Part shown: piece by piece, positions 54,395-63,052 of the stretch
How the letters are laid out: the number at the start of each line of letters is the position of its first letter
How positions within the stretch are numbered: the first letter of the stretch is position 1
Assembly: GCF_000237825.1 (NCBI RefSeq)
Contig: NZ_CM001377.1
Span: 992,001 to 1,056,000 of the forward strand
Direction of reading: 5' to 3'
DNA: 64,000 nucleotides
Source: Thermanaerovibrio velox DSM 12556
GTDB taxonomy: Bacteria > Synergistota > Synergistia > Synergistales > Synergistaceae
The notes under the pieces: model-generated
The model's input: the letters and a program-made list of their open reading frames with translations, nothing else
The model's database searches: none
Told to the model about the DNA's origin: nothing
Program-made: the position numbers and the translations under genes

Positions 54395-55270
54395 TCACTC
54401 CAGATTTTGAATCTGCTCCCGCACCATCTCCAGGGCGGTCTTAGCATCAACGACCATGGACCTCAGAACAGCATCGTTGACTTTGGAACCTATGGTGTTG
54501 GTTTCCCGGTTGAGCTCCTGAATTATAAAGTCCAAGCGTTTACCCCAAGGCCCCTCCTTAGAGGTCACCTGGCGAAACTGAAGGAGATGAGAGCGTATCC
54601 TGGATAACTCCTCCTCCACATCCCACCTATCTGCCATTAAAACCAGCTCCTGGGCCCAACGAGACTCATCCAAATCAAGGCCCATATCCTTCAGCATGGC
54701 AGATACCCTCTCCTTTGCATGTTCAAAAGCCCGATCTCTGGCCTCCCCCCATGCGGAGCTTAGGTCATCTATGATGCCCTCGTAGACAGAGATCTTGCCC
54801 ATGACCTCCCCCCACAGAAACTCCCCTTCAGCTCTGCGGCTGGCATTCCAATCCTCAACAGCCCTATTTATCAGGTCAGAAAAAATCTCCTCCAGTGCAT
54901 CCTCATCCATAACGGCAGATCTGCCGTCAAGAACCCCGCTTACTCCCAATAGATACCCAAGATCCACAGGAGGTGCACCCATATCGGAGGCCATAGATGC
55001 AACATCCCTATAGAGAGCCATCAGGAAGTCCCGATTTATCATGTTGCTACCACATCGTCCGCTCCACGCAACATCCAACCTGCAGCTAACCTTACCACGG
55101 GAGAAAGCACTTCTTATCTTTCTATGAAACCAAGGCTCCCACCAAGAGAATTCCCTTGGCAGCTTAACCGTTATCTCCTGATATCGATGATTGACGCTGG
55201 TTATCCCCATGGTCATGGTTCCCCAATCACCATCCGCTTTGGCACTGCCATAACCAGTCATACTGAACAA
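54395..55270 (-). CDS. yicC: YicC/YloC family endoribonuclease
   Basis: The family has been described as an RNase involved in small-RNA turnover. The 291-residue product begins FSMTGYGSA, has [18 protein letters not shown], and ends with the conserved acidic block [23 protein letters not shown] 55270 has GGGGGG 6 nt upstream and gives the usual length; ATG 55276 is too near that site. It lies 99 nt after hflX and before remA. Confidence 0.92.
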   Translation of the reverse strand: MFSMTGYGSAKADGDWGTMTMGITSVNHRYQEITVKLPREFSWWEPWFHRKIRSAFSRGKVSCRLDVAWSGRCGSNMINRDFLMALYRDVASMASDMGAPPVDLGYLLGVSGVLDGRSAVMDEDALEEIFSDLINRAVEDWNASRRAEGEFLWGEVMGKISVYEGIIDDLSSAWGEARDRAFEHAKERVSAMLKDMGLDLDESRWAQELVLMADRWDVEEELSRIRSHLLQFRQVTSKEGPWGKRLDFIIQELNRETNTIGSKVNDAVLRSMVVDAKTALEMVREQIQNLE

Positions 55271-55369
55271 ATACATCCCCCCTATAAACGCCAGGAAACT
55301 GCATAAAACGGTAAATCTAAGGCTAAATCCCAAATTACCAATGCCAAAGCAGGGGCCATTGGATCAAAC

Positions 55370-56443
55370 TCAAATGACGCTGGAAAGCCACGCCAGAAAA
55401 TCTCCTATGCCCTGGCCTGTAAGGGCACTGACCGGGAAAACGGGGAACCCCCTCGCCTTAACGGCACTCAGGACCTCGAACCCCTCATCACCGGAATCCC
55501 ATATATCCATCTTGTTCAGCAGAACTACCCTTCTGACATCCCCGGCTCCTATCTGATCTAGGACCTCATCTATTACACCAATATGATCTAGCGCCTCCCG
55601 GGACGCCCCGTCTATCACCATAGCAACCATATCCGCAAAGGCCACTTCCTCTAGAGTGGCTCGAAAAGCCGCCACAAGTTCTACAGGGAGTTTCCTTATA
55701 AAACCGACCGTATCAGAGAACATAACCACCCTGTGGTCATCAAGACGAACTCCCCTGGTAAGGGTATCAAGGGTGGCAAACAGCTTGTCCGCCCCCTTCA
55801 CGTCAACATCCCCTGACAGCTTGGATAAAAGGGTGGTCTTCCCGCTATTCGTATAACCCACGAGTGCAACGGTCTTTATGCCAAGCCGCTTGCGGCGCTC
55901 CCTCTGGGCAGAACGCCTTCGACGAAGCTCTTCTAACTTCGCCTCCGCAGATCTAACACGACGAGCTATCTTCCGTCTGTGCCGCTCAAACTCGGTCTCC
56001 CCAGGCCCCCTGGTCCCTATTCCACCACCCGCTCTGGACATCTGGAAGCCCAACCCCTTAAGGTAAGGTATCTCGTGCTTCATTGCCGCTAGCTGAACTT
56101 GAAGCTTAGCCTCCGCGGTATAGGCCCGGGATTCAAATATCTTCATTATCAGATAAGGCCTATCCCAAACCTCCAATTTCAGCAAATTCGCAAGCGTCCT
56201 CCTCTGCGTCGGGGATAGCTGACCATCCACCACCACCAAACGGAAACCACATTCTGCCGCCACATGGGCCACCCTAAGACAAAATCCGGAGCCTATGTAG
56301 CTGGAAGGATCCGGGCGCCGACGCCTCTGAACCATCCTACGGAACTTCGTGTAGCCCAGGTTCATCAACAGGGCCTCCATCTCTTCCATGGAGGCCTCGT
56401 CGTCTGGGTCTATGGACACCACTATGGCTCCGTCTTCCCTCAT
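55370..56443 (-). CDS. hflX: ribosome-associated GTPase HflX
   Basis: HflX binds the 50S subunit and splits stalled ribosomes. The 357-residue product has the glycine-rich linker SRAGGGIGTRGPGETEFE, a coiled-coil arm of Arg and Glu (about 165-195), the G1 motif VGYTNSGKTTLL, the G3 SDTVGFIRKLP and the G4 NKMD. It ends soon after the G domain, so the small C-terminal domain of some HflX is absent. ATG start overlapping plsC by 4 nt (ATGA). Confidence 0.95.
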   Translation of the reverse strand: MREDGAIVVSIDPDDEASMEEMEALLMNLGYTKFRRMVQRRRRPDPSSYIGSGFCLRVAHVAAECGFRLVVVDGQLSPTQRRTLANLLKLEVWDRPYLIMKIFESRAYTAEAKLQVQLAAMKHEIPYLKGLGFQMSRAGGGIGTRGPGETEFERHRRKIARRVRSAEAKLEELRRRRSAQRERRKRLGIKTVALVGYTNSGKTTLLSKLSGDVDVKGADKLFATLDTLTRGVRLDDHRVVMFSDTVGFIRKLPVELVAAFRATLEEVAFADMVAMVIDGASREALDHIGVIDEVLDQIGAGDVRRVVLLNKMDIWDSGDEGFEVLSAVKARGFPVFPVSALTGQGIGDFLAWLSSVI

Positions 56444-57087
56444 AAATCCCGCCCTAACCCCCTAAGGGATTCCTCCAAAGTCGAAAGCAACTTCCCCCTA
56501 GCCTCCTTGCCGTTGCCGTTGGCATCCACAAAAGGTTCGGGGGTTATGATTTCACCAAAGTTTAAAGTTATGCTCCCCCGTCTCGGCATCTTCGCCCCCT
56601 TGGGGAAGGCCTCGAAAGTTCCCCTAACGAAAACAGGCAGGATAGGCACATTGGCCTTCAAACTCAAGAAAGCAACACCCTCTTCAAGGGGCTTAAGCCT
56701 TCCATCCAATGAACGGGTGCCCTCCGGGAAGATCAAGAGGCTGCGCCCGTCCCTTAGTATCTTAAGCATCAGCCTCATCACACCGCCCGCTCCCTGGGCA
56801 TCCTCTCTTCTCACAGGGCAAGCACCAAGATGAGTCAACATCCACCCCATAAAGGGGTTTTGAAAGAGCTCTTCCTTAGCCAGATAACAAAGCTCTCCCG
56901 GAAAAAAGGATCCCACCAACGGAGGATCCAGGTGGCTGCAATGGTTAGAAGCCACTATCAACGGTGTGGGGAGGGAACGTCCGTCCAATCCCCTCACGCG
57001 GATCTTAAAATACAACGATAGGGCCCCACGAAAGAGGCCCTTAACCAAGTAGTAAAGGAAACGACTCTGTTTAAGCTCCCTTACCAA
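56440..57087 (-). CDS. plsC: 1-acyl-sn-glycerol-3-phosphate acyltransferase
   Basis: It adds the second acyl chain in phosphatidic acid synthesis, at the inner face of the membrane. The 215-residue product has the catalytic NHCSHLDPP (H-x4-D), LLIFPEGTRSLDG for glycerol-phosphate binding, and ILPVFVRGT. A hydrophobic N-terminal segment (about 10-25) probably anchors it. TTG start inside the end of cmk (17-nt overlap). The order cmk-plsC is common. Confidence 0.93.
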   Translation of the reverse strand: MVRELKQSRFLYYLVKGLFRGALSLYFKIRVRGLDGRSLPTPLIVASNHCSHLDPPLVGSFFPGELCYLAKEELFQNPFMGWMLTHLGACPVRREDAQGAGGVMRLMLKILRDGRSLLIFPEGTRSLDGRLKPLEEGVAFLSLKANVPILPVFVRGTFEAFPKGAKMPRRGSITLNFGEIITPEPFVDANGNGKEARGKLLSTLEESLRGLGRDL

Positions 57088-57742
57088 GCCTCATCCCCAC
57101 CTCTTTTTCAAGGGTTTCTACCACCTGATCCAGGGACAAACCGGTCGTATCCAAGACAAAAGCACCAGGATCCACCTGCAGCGGGGAACACTCCCTTTGA
57201 GTATCCAACCTGTCCCGCTCTTGCACCTCTCTTAGGACCTCATCGTAATCTGATTGAACCCCTGCCGAGATCCGCTGTAAGTGCCTTCTCCTAGCCCTCT
57301 CCTCCGGGGAGGCGGTAAGAAATATCTTAACATCCGCATCAGGGAACACCACCGACCCCATATCTCTTCCCTCCGCCACCACCCCATGCCTAGCTTGATC
57401 TCGCTGAAAGCCGAGCAGAGCCCTCCTGACCGAAGGAATGGCGGCATAACCAGATACCAGCGAGTCAACCTTCGGAGTCCTTATCTCCTCAGTCACATCT
57501 AATCCGCAGAGGAAGACCCTCTCGTCCCTCATCTCTATGACTATCTCTTCCAGGGCCCTGCGAAGCTCGTCGCTGTCCTCGGCGGGAATACCGTGCTGAT
57601 ACATATATAAAGCTACTGATCTATAAATGGCACCGGTATCAAGATGAGGAACCCCGAGAACCCTAGCCAACGCCTTAGCTACCGTGCTCTTCCCGGAACC
57701 GGCAGGACCGTCCAACACCACCACGGGACCTCTGGGGCTCAT
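57071..57742 (-). CDS. cmk: cytidylate kinase
   Basis: It phosphorylates CMP and dCMP. The 223-residue product has Walker A VLDGPAGSGKSTVAK, LDTGAIYRSVAL, VAEGRDMGSVVFPDADVKIFL and the lid with arginines (SPEERARRRHLQ). ATG start overlapping the HDOD gene by 4 nt. The run continues to plsC. Confidence 0.96.
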   Translation of the reverse strand: MSPRGPVVVLDGPAGSGKSTVAKALARVLGVPHLDTGAIYRSVALYMYQHGIPAEDSDELRRALEEIVIEMRDERVFLCGLDVTEEIRTPKVDSLVSGYAAIPSVRRALLGFQRDQARHGVVAEGRDMGSVVFPDADVKIFLTASPEERARRRHLQRISAGVQSDYDEVLREVQERDRLDTQRECSPLQVDPGAFVLDTTGLSLDQVVETLEKEVGMRLGKGA

Positions 57743-58632
57743 TCCATAGCCTCCATGGAGAGCTCCTCATCCACTTGAGCCATCAAGTCAACCAGCTCGG
57801 ACATCAAAGCTTCAACATCAGATGACAGCCCAAGCCGCTCCAAGCTATCAGGCCACACGCTATACTGAAGACCGTCCGCTCCTATACCGGCCCCCAACAT
57901 AAGACACAACGCATTCGCCACGTGGATCACATCAAGGAACTTACGATGATCCAAGTACTCATCAGGCAACTCCCAGGGGGAGTGGTGATACCTGGCAGCC
58001 AACATGTAACGCTCAGGCAGGTTCCACTGCTCCATGATAAGCCCCCCAACTTGGGCGTGGTCAAAGCCCAAGACCTGGCGCTCCGCATCCATGAAGGGCA
58101 TCTTGTCTTCCTCCACCAGCTTAACTATTATGCTGTAGCCAAAACGGACGTAATCGTTGAGCACTATCTTGCCTATGTCATGGACCATGCCCGCCACGTA
58201 AGCTTCCTCATCATCCACATCCTTAAAACGCTTGGCTATATGTCGGGCGGAGAAAGCTACGCTCAGAGAGTGCTTCCACAGCTCCCCTCTGTCAAGGGCA
58301 TAACCAGTGAAAGCCCCGTCCATAAACTTGTACACCGATGCGGCCAGGACTATGCTCTTAACTGTTTTGAAGCCCAGCAACGCGATGGCCTCCGAAACGC
58401 TGGTTATCCTTCGGGGCAAACCATAGTAGGCGGAGTTAGCCAACCTCAGTATCCTGAGCACCAGCCCCTCGTCCTTGGCAAGCTTATCCGCCACATCCTG
58501 GGCGTTGCTCTTGGGATCATCCAGTTTCTTCAGGGTATCTATGACAAACTGGGGCAGAGAAGGTATGTCGCTGACACGCTTAAGCACGCGCCTTTGTATC
58601 AGGTCACGGGTACGATCATCAAGCCCTTGCAT
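57739..58632 (-). CDS. HDOD domain protein
   Basis: A 297-residue cytosolic protein made mostly of one HDOD domain (about residues 15-215): SDIPSLPQFVIDTLKKLDDP, RILRLANSAYYGLP, VSEAIALLGFKTVKSIVLA and VAGMVHDIGKIVLND. HDOD proteins are non-catalytic relatives of HD phosphohydrolases and act in signalling; here HDIGK keeps the HD pair, so some activity cannot be excluded. No GGDEF or receiver domain is attached. ATG with GGAGGGG 5 nt upstream. Its place in a housekeeping run does not tell its role. Confidence 0.88.
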   Translation of the reverse strand: MQGLDDRTRDLIQRRVLKRVSDIPSLPQFVIDTLKKLDDPKSNAQDVADKLAKDEGLVLRILRLANSAYYGLPRRITSVSEAIALLGFKTVKSIVLAASVYKFMDGAFTGYALDRGELWKHSLSVAFSARHIAKRFKDVDDEEAYVAGMVHDIGKIVLNDYVRFGYSIIVKLVEEDKMPFMDAERQVLGFDHAQVGGLIMEQWNLPERYMLAARYHHSPWELPDEYLDHRKFLDVIHVANALCLMLGAGIGADGLQYSVWPDSLERLGLSSDVEALMSELVDLMAQVDEELSMEAME

Positions 58633-58683
58633 GTAACCCCTCCTAATAACATCAGGGTAAAGACTGCCTTCATAAACCCTACG

Positions 58684-59388
58684 CTATACCATACCACCCA
58701 CAGTGATATGATGCCACATGTCATCCTTTGAGAAAAGAGCAAATCCACCATACGGCAGATGTCTAAGCTCCATCCTCCCTATCTTGCGACGGAGAAGACA
58801 CCTAACCCGAAGGCCAAGAGAGGCAACCATCCTTCGTATTTCCCTCTTCTTTCCCTCTTGAAGTTCCACCCGGATCTTATCTCTTCCAATCCTGTCCACA
58901 GAAACGGGCTTAAGAAACTCACCTTCGGACCAAATGCCACATCTCATCCGATCCAATAGGTCCGAGCGAACCTCTCCGTCCAGGTCAACCTCGTATGTTT
59001 TGATTATACCCCTGCTTGGATGCAACAGAGAATCGCAAAAGTCACCATCGTTAGTGAGGATCAAAAGCCCCTGGCTATCCTTGTCAAGTCGACCCACTGG
59101 GAAAGGAGCAAGCTGCCGGATGCGAAATGGAAGTATGTCCAAGACCGTCCTACATCGAGGATCCCTTACCGCACATACCACTCCTCTTGGCTTGTTCATG
59201 ACGATATATACTGACTCCAGCGGTCTTACCACCTTGGAGTCCACCATAACAAGATCCCCTTCTTGGACCTTGAAGGAAAGGGCTTCCACGATCTCGCCGT
59301 TTACAGACACTCGGTGGTTCAAAATCAGGTGCTCAACGTTTCTTCTGGATCCGATGCCACACCTGGCAAGGTACTGATTAATCCTCAA
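58684..59388 (-). CDS. 23S rRNA pseudouridine synthase, RluB family
   Basis: It forms pseudouridine in large-subunit rRNA (RluB) or a related target. The 234-residue product has an N-terminal S4 RNA-binding domain (LRINQYLARCGIGSRR), MNKPRGVVCA, the catalytic GRLDKDSQGLLILTNDGD, and LQEGKKREIRRM. TTG 59388 is used because AGGAGG lies about 8 nt upstream; ATG 59394 is too close to that site. It overlaps scpB by 11 nt; scpA-scpB-rluB is a common order. Confidence 0.92.
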   Translation of the reverse strand: MRINQYLARCGIGSRRNVEHLILNHRVSVNGEIVEALSFKVQEGDLVMVDSKVVRPLESVYIVMNKPRGVVCAVRDPRCRTVLDILPFRIRQLAPFPVGRLDKDSQGLLILTNDGDFCDSLLHPSRGIIKTYEVDLDGEVRSDLLDRMRCGIWSEGEFLKPVSVDRIGRDKIRVELQEGKKREIRRMVASLGLRVRCLLRRKIGRMELRHLPYGGFALFSKDDMWHHITVGGMV

Positions 59389-59989
59389 CCACATCCCCTC
59401 CTGCTTCAGAAGAGCAACCTTCCTCATATCCGCCGATCTCTTCCATCAGGTCCTCTAAAGATGGAAGATCAGAGAGGGATGACAATCCAAAGAGGTCCAT
59501 GAAACGGGATGTGGTCCTGTAAAGCAACGGGTTACCCGGGCTCTTTTTACGCCCCCCTACGCGTATCAATCCATGCTTCAAAAGGGTATCCAAAACCCGG
59601 TCACATCTTACCCCTCTTATTTCCTCTATCTCCGCCCTGGTTATTGGTTGATGATACGCCACCGCTGCAAGGGTCTCCACCGCTGCCCGGCTCAACCTCA
59701 ACCTTTGGCTCTGGGAGACATCCCTGAAAGCAGCCACGACCTCTGCTAGATCTTCAGCGGTTACCATCAACCACCCTTCCGCCACGGATATTAGATCCAG
59801 GCCGGAAGCCCCTTCATATCTTGCCTTAAGCCTCCCAAGAGACGCCCTTATATCCTTGGATGATACCCCCAGGAAAGAAGCTAGCTCCCTCTCCCCAACT
59901 GGACCAGAGGACACGAACAGCAAAGCTTCTACCTTCCTGTCCAAGTCTACCGACAGGTCCTGATCATGGAGTGGAGAAGACGATATCAT
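59378..59989 (-). CDS. scpB: segregation and condensation protein B
   Basis: ScpB joins Smc and ScpA in the condensin complex. The 203-residue product has two winged-helix domains: KVEALLFVSSGPVGERELA in the first, and AVETLAAVAYHQPITRAEIEEIRGV in the second. The acidic tail is variable. ATG 59989 with AGGAG 7 nt upstream, inside the end of scpA. Confidence 0.95.
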   Translation of the reverse strand: MISSSPLHDQDLSVDLDRKVEALLFVSSGPVGERELASFLGVSSKDIRASLGRLKARYEGASGLDLISVAEGWLMVTAEDLAEVVAAFRDVSQSQRLRLSRAAVETLAAVAYHQPITRAEIEEIRGVRCDRVLDTLLKHGLIRVGGRKKSPGNPLLYRTTSRFMDLFGLSSLSDLPSLEDLMEEIGGYEEGCSSEAGGDVVED

Positions 59990-60719
59990 CAAAAGGCTCC
60001 TCCTGAATGATCTTTATCCTGCCTAACCTGCATAGTTCGAGCAGGGCCAATATGGAGGCTATCAGCATGCCCCTTGGAGCTCCACAACCAATAAGCTGCC
60101 GCAAAGACACAGGCCCTCCCGCAACCCTTCTCTCTATAGCCCCCATGATTTCCTCAACGCTATATTCATTAACCTTAGCGTCCTCAATCTCTTCGTCATA
60201 ATCATCCCAGCGGTCTTGATCGTGGTCCCTCCTATCTAACAGAGACCACCACACCCTACCAAGGGCGAAAAGATCACCCGCCTCAAAAAGCAGCGGCCCC
60301 TCCTCCGCCTGCCTCACGAAAAACCTCTCGCGCCACCTCTGCCGTTCCTCCAACCAGATTGCAGCCTTTCTTATAGGCCTGTATCTTGCCAGGGATCTCC
60401 GGAGGGCCCCCTCTGGGTCCATATCTCCATCCACGCCCTGAATGTCATCCTCAAAAGGCTCTACCGAGGGGAAAAGCCTCCTCACTTTGGTTAAAACCAT
60501 ACGGCTTGCGAAAGAGAAGAACTCTCCTATCTCTCTAAGGCTAACCTCCTGAGACATCAAGAACTCAACATATCTACCCAGAAGGTCCACCAGGGATATC
60601 CGCGCCACATCCAGCTTCCCTCGTTCTACAAGCTGACATAGGAGGTCCAAGGGACCGGAAAACCCTTCAAGGGTCACGCTTAGGTTGCCGTCATCAGACA
60701 GATTAACGTAGCATCCCAA
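59964..60719 (-). CDS. scpA: segregation and condensation protein A
   Basis: ScpA is the kleisin that bridges the Smc heads. The 251-residue product has FSGPLDLLCQLVERGKLDVARISL near the start and ends with the winged-helix segment ILALLELCRLGRIKIIQEEPFDDI. The middle is charged and variable. The start is uncertain: TTG 60719, inside the last codons of trpS, fits best. It is followed by scpB with an overlap. Confidence 0.93.
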   Translation of the reverse strand: MGCYVNLSDDGNLSVTLEGFSGPLDLLCQLVERGKLDVARISLVDLLGRYVEFLMSQEVSLREIGEFFSFASRMVLTKVRRLFPSVEPFEDDIQGVDGDMDPEGALRRSLARYRPIRKAAIWLEERQRWRERFFVRQAEEGPLLFEAGDLFALGRVWWSLLDRRDHDQDRWDDYDEEIEDAKVNEYSVEEIMGAIERRVAGGPVSLRQLIGCGAPRGMLIASILALLELCRLGRIKIIQEEPFDDIVFSTP

Positions 60720-61692
60720 TTGCCTTGTACACTTCCTCCATGGTCTCCTGGGCCACCAACCTGGCCTTTCTGGCCCCCTCATGGATTATGCCATCAAGAA
60801 GGCTTCGATCTCCCTCTAACGACTTCCTCCGCTCGTGAATCGGCGTCATGACCACCTCTATGTGACCGAAGAGCTTGCGCTTGCAGTCTACACACCCTAT
60901 CCCAGCGGTTCTGCAACCGTGAGCCAGCTCCTCCATCTCCTCTGGATCATTATTAAAAAACTTATGCAGATCCCACACCGGGCACTTATCGGGGTCCCCA
61001 GGATCGGTCCTCTTGTACCGGGCTGGGTCAGTCATCATGGTCCTAAGTTTATCCCAGAGGACGTTCAGGTCATCTGCTATATTCAGGGAATTGCCGTAGG
61101 ACTTGCTCATCTTACGCCCGTCCGTTCCTGGGATCTTAGGCGTGGTGGTATGAAGCGCCTGAGGCTCTGGGAAGACCTCCCCAAAATAGTAGTTAAAACG
61201 CCTGGCTATCTCACGGCTTAACTCCAAATGGGCCGACTGATCCTCCCCAACCGGTACCTTAACCGCTTTGTAGAGAAGTATATCCGCCGCCATGAGCACC
61301 GGGTAACCCAAGAAGGCATAGGTGGAGAGGTCTTTGTTTTGAAGGTTAAGTATCTGATCCTTGTACGTGGGATTCCTCTCCAACCACCCGAGCGGGGTCA
61401 CCATGGACAGCGCTAGACTTAACTCCGCATGCTCCTTAACGTGAGATTGCACGAATATGGAACACTTAGAAGGGTCAAGACCCACCGCAAGCCAATCCAA
61501 CAATATCTCCCTGCAGTTTTCCATCAGCATGCTGCTGTCTGCGTAATCAGACATGAGGGCATGCCAATCCACCACGCAGTAGTAACACTCATGGGAATCC
61601 TGCAGGTTAACCCAATTGGTCAACGCACCCGCCATGTGCCCCAAATGCAGCTTACCGGTAGGCCTCATACCGCTAAAAACCCTGTCCGCCAT
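60703..61692 (-). CDS. trpS: tryptophanyl-tRNA synthetase
   Basis: A class I synthetase for tRNA-Trp. The 329-residue product begins ADRVFSGMRPTGKLHLGHMAG with the HIGH-type motif (HLGH) and has GTDGRKMSKSYGN with KMSKS. ATG 61692 has GGAGGGGTG about 10 nt upstream; the frame upstream lacks signals. No T-box structure is seen in the 131-bp gap before it. It is the first gene of the long run down to der. Confidence 0.96.
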   Translation of the reverse strand: MADRVFSGMRPTGKLHLGHMAGALTNWVNLQDSHECYYCVVDWHALMSDYADSSMLMENCREILLDWLAVGLDPSKCSIFVQSHVKEHAELSLALSMVTPLGWLERNPTYKDQILNLQNKDLSTYAFLGYPVLMAADILLYKAVKVPVGEDQSAHLELSREIARRFNYYFGEVFPEPQALHTTTPKIPGTDGRKMSKSYGNSLNIADDLNVLWDKLRTMMTDPARYKRTDPGDPDKCPVWDLHKFFNNDPEEMEELAHGCRTAGIGCVDCKRKLFGHIEVVMTPIHERRKSLEGDRSLLDGIIHEGARKARLVAQETMEEVYKAIGMLR

Positions 61693-61823
61693 ACTCAGGT
61701 CACCCCTCCATAAAGCCTCTACCCTAACAACAGGAGGCATTCTCTTTTACTCTAAGCAACTTAATTTTACACGACAACGTGGCCCTATCCGACATTTTAA
61801 CAGCAAACAAATCAAACATACAC

Positions 61824-62585
61824 CTATAAGAAAACCCCAGGGATCTCAGCTCTCGGGGCTACTAAAGTCTCAACTCCAAGTCCCCGCAGGAATGTGCTCA
61901 AGGCATCCATGGTGGCCCACTCCATCTCTCCATGATCCACTACACCTAAAACCAGCCCTGAGGAATTGGCATCCCTAATCGAATGGTACTTAACATCTGC
62001 GGTTATGAGCAGCTCCGCACCGGCTTCTAAGGCCAGGGGCCATATATCACCCCCGGAACCGGCACAGATGGCAACCCGGCCTACAGCATCACGAGATCCC
62101 TCAACCCTTGCCCAGCTAAGCCCCCAAGATGCCTTGGCTCTCCACATGATCTTAAAAGGGTCATCGGGGTCTATGTCCCCCATCACCCCCAAGCCCCACT
62201 CACCCCTAGCCTCCAGGGGGACCATACCACAAAGGCCCAAGGACTTCCCTAGGACAACACTGGCACCAAAGGGGGCAACATCCCAATTGGTATGACACAC
62301 ATATATGGAGACCCCAAGCCGGATCGCATCGATGATTGGATATCCAACCGCATCGTCCACTATTCGGCTCATGGGTTTGAAAATGGGGGGATGGTGAACC
62401 ACCAAAAGGGAGCACTGGTTTTCCGCCGCCCATCGGATCGAGCCGAGATCCGCTTCCAGGGCAACAGCCACCCTATCCACTTGGGATGACCTGCTGCCCA
62501 CCACAAGACCACAGTTGTCCCAATCGTAGGCCCAACTTAACGGCAACAACCTCTCCAACGACGCCGCAAACTCAAATACCTTCAT
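61824..62585 (-). CDS. Nif3/YbgI-family dinuclear-metal protein
   Basis: A 253-residue cytosolic protein of the Nif3 family; the biochemical role is unsettled (some are annotated GTP cyclohydrolase type 2). It has AYDWDNCGLVVGS, VALEAD, LLVVHHPPIF with metal-binding His, HTNWDVA, AICAGSGGDI, and the C-terminal VDHGEMEW with His and Glu ligands. ATG 62585 has GGGGGG 5 nt upstream. It is separated from trpS by 131 bp with no terminator that I can see. Confidence 0.88.
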   Translation of the reverse strand: MKVFEFAASLERLLPLSWAYDWDNCGLVVGSRSSQVDRVAVALEADLGSIRWAAENQCSLLVVHHPPIFKPMSRIVDDAVGYPIIDAIRLGVSIYVCHTNWDVAPFGASVVLGKSLGLCGMVPLEARGEWGLGVMGDIDPDDPFKIMWRAKASWGLSWARVEGSRDAVGRVAICAGSGGDIWPLALEAGAELLITADVKYHSIRDANSSGLVLGVVDHGEMEWATMDALSTFLRGLGVETLVAPRAEIPGVFL

Positions 62586-62635
62586 AACATCCCCCCGCAG
62601 CAAACCGCACAAGAAGCAGAAATAGCCCCATCATA

Positions 62636-62663
62636 CAAAAAAAGCCGCCCAAAAGGCGGCTTT
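62636..62663 (-). terminator. rho-independent terminator after ferredoxin and tRNA-Ile2
   Basis: On the minus strand AAAGCCGCC, a short loop and GGCGGCTTT, followed by seven T in total. It begins 8 nt after the tRNA CCA. Confidence 0.88.
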
Positions 62664-62670
62664 AGAATGC

Positions 62671-62747
62671 TGGTGGGCCCACCTGGACTCGAACCAGGAA
62701 CCTTCCGGTTATGAGCCGGTGGCTCTAACCCGTTGAGCTATGGGCCC
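62671..62747 (-). tRNA. tRNA with CAT anticodon, probably tRNA-Ile2 (lysidine type)
   Basis: A cloverleaf with CCA encoded: acceptor GGGCCCA/TGGGCCC, D arm TAGCTCAACGGGTTAGAGCC, anticodon loop CTCATAA, T arm GGTTCGAGTCC. Neither an initiator (the first pair matches) nor like the elongator at 8.1 kb. The loop CTCATAA is the same as in known tRNA-Ile(CAU), the TilS substrate; tilS is in the window. The anticodon identity is certain, the amino acid is inference. Confidence 0.8.
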
Positions 62748-62766
62748 TCAAAGAGGATCGATCCCC

Positions 62767-62946
62767 CTAGTCAACCTTGATGCAGCTGACCGGACAACTG
62801 TCCACCGCCTCCTGGACGCAGGGAGAACCGTCGGGCTTAATAACCTTGGCCTTGCCTACCGCGTCATCAAGGGCGAACACATCCGGGCAGATCTGAGCAC
62901 ACACGCCACAGCCTATGCACTCATCCTCCTCGATCCGGACGATCAT
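62767..62946 (-). CDS. ferredoxin, single 4Fe-4S cluster
   Basis: A 59-residue electron carrier. Cysteines are at 10, 13, 16, 20, 43, 51 and 55. The pattern C10-x2-C13-x2-C16 with C51 before Pro for the cluster, and C20 with C43 for a disulfide, matches Thermotoga maritima ferredoxin position by position. It therefore carries one cluster, not two. ATG 62946 has GGAGGTG 8 nt upstream. A strong promoter precedes it, and tRNA-Ile2 lies 19 nt downstream before a shared terminator. Confidence 0.94.
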   Translation of the reverse strand: MIVRIEEDECIGCGVCAQICPDVFALDDAVGKAKVIKPDGSPCVQEAVDSCPVSCIKVD

Positions 62947-62973
62947 GAGGGGGTCACCTCCTCCCGAGGAAGC

Positions 62974-63002
62974 ATTCTACCCTATGATCCCGGATACGTC
63001 AA
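62974..63002 (-). promoter_or_regulatory. promoter of ferredoxin and tRNA-Ile2
   Basis: TTGACG, exactly 17 nt and TAGAAT on the minus strand, 27 nt before the ferredoxin start. No other promoter is seen before the tRNA. Confidence 0.88.
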
Positions 63003-63052
63003 ATGGGATCGTGGAATTTTTTCTCCCCTCGCCGCTGGGATCATCAGCAAAG

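Noticed and set aside
61693-61823. Possible T-box leader before trpS
   Set aside because: No AGGGTGG-type T-box sequence and no terminator are present.
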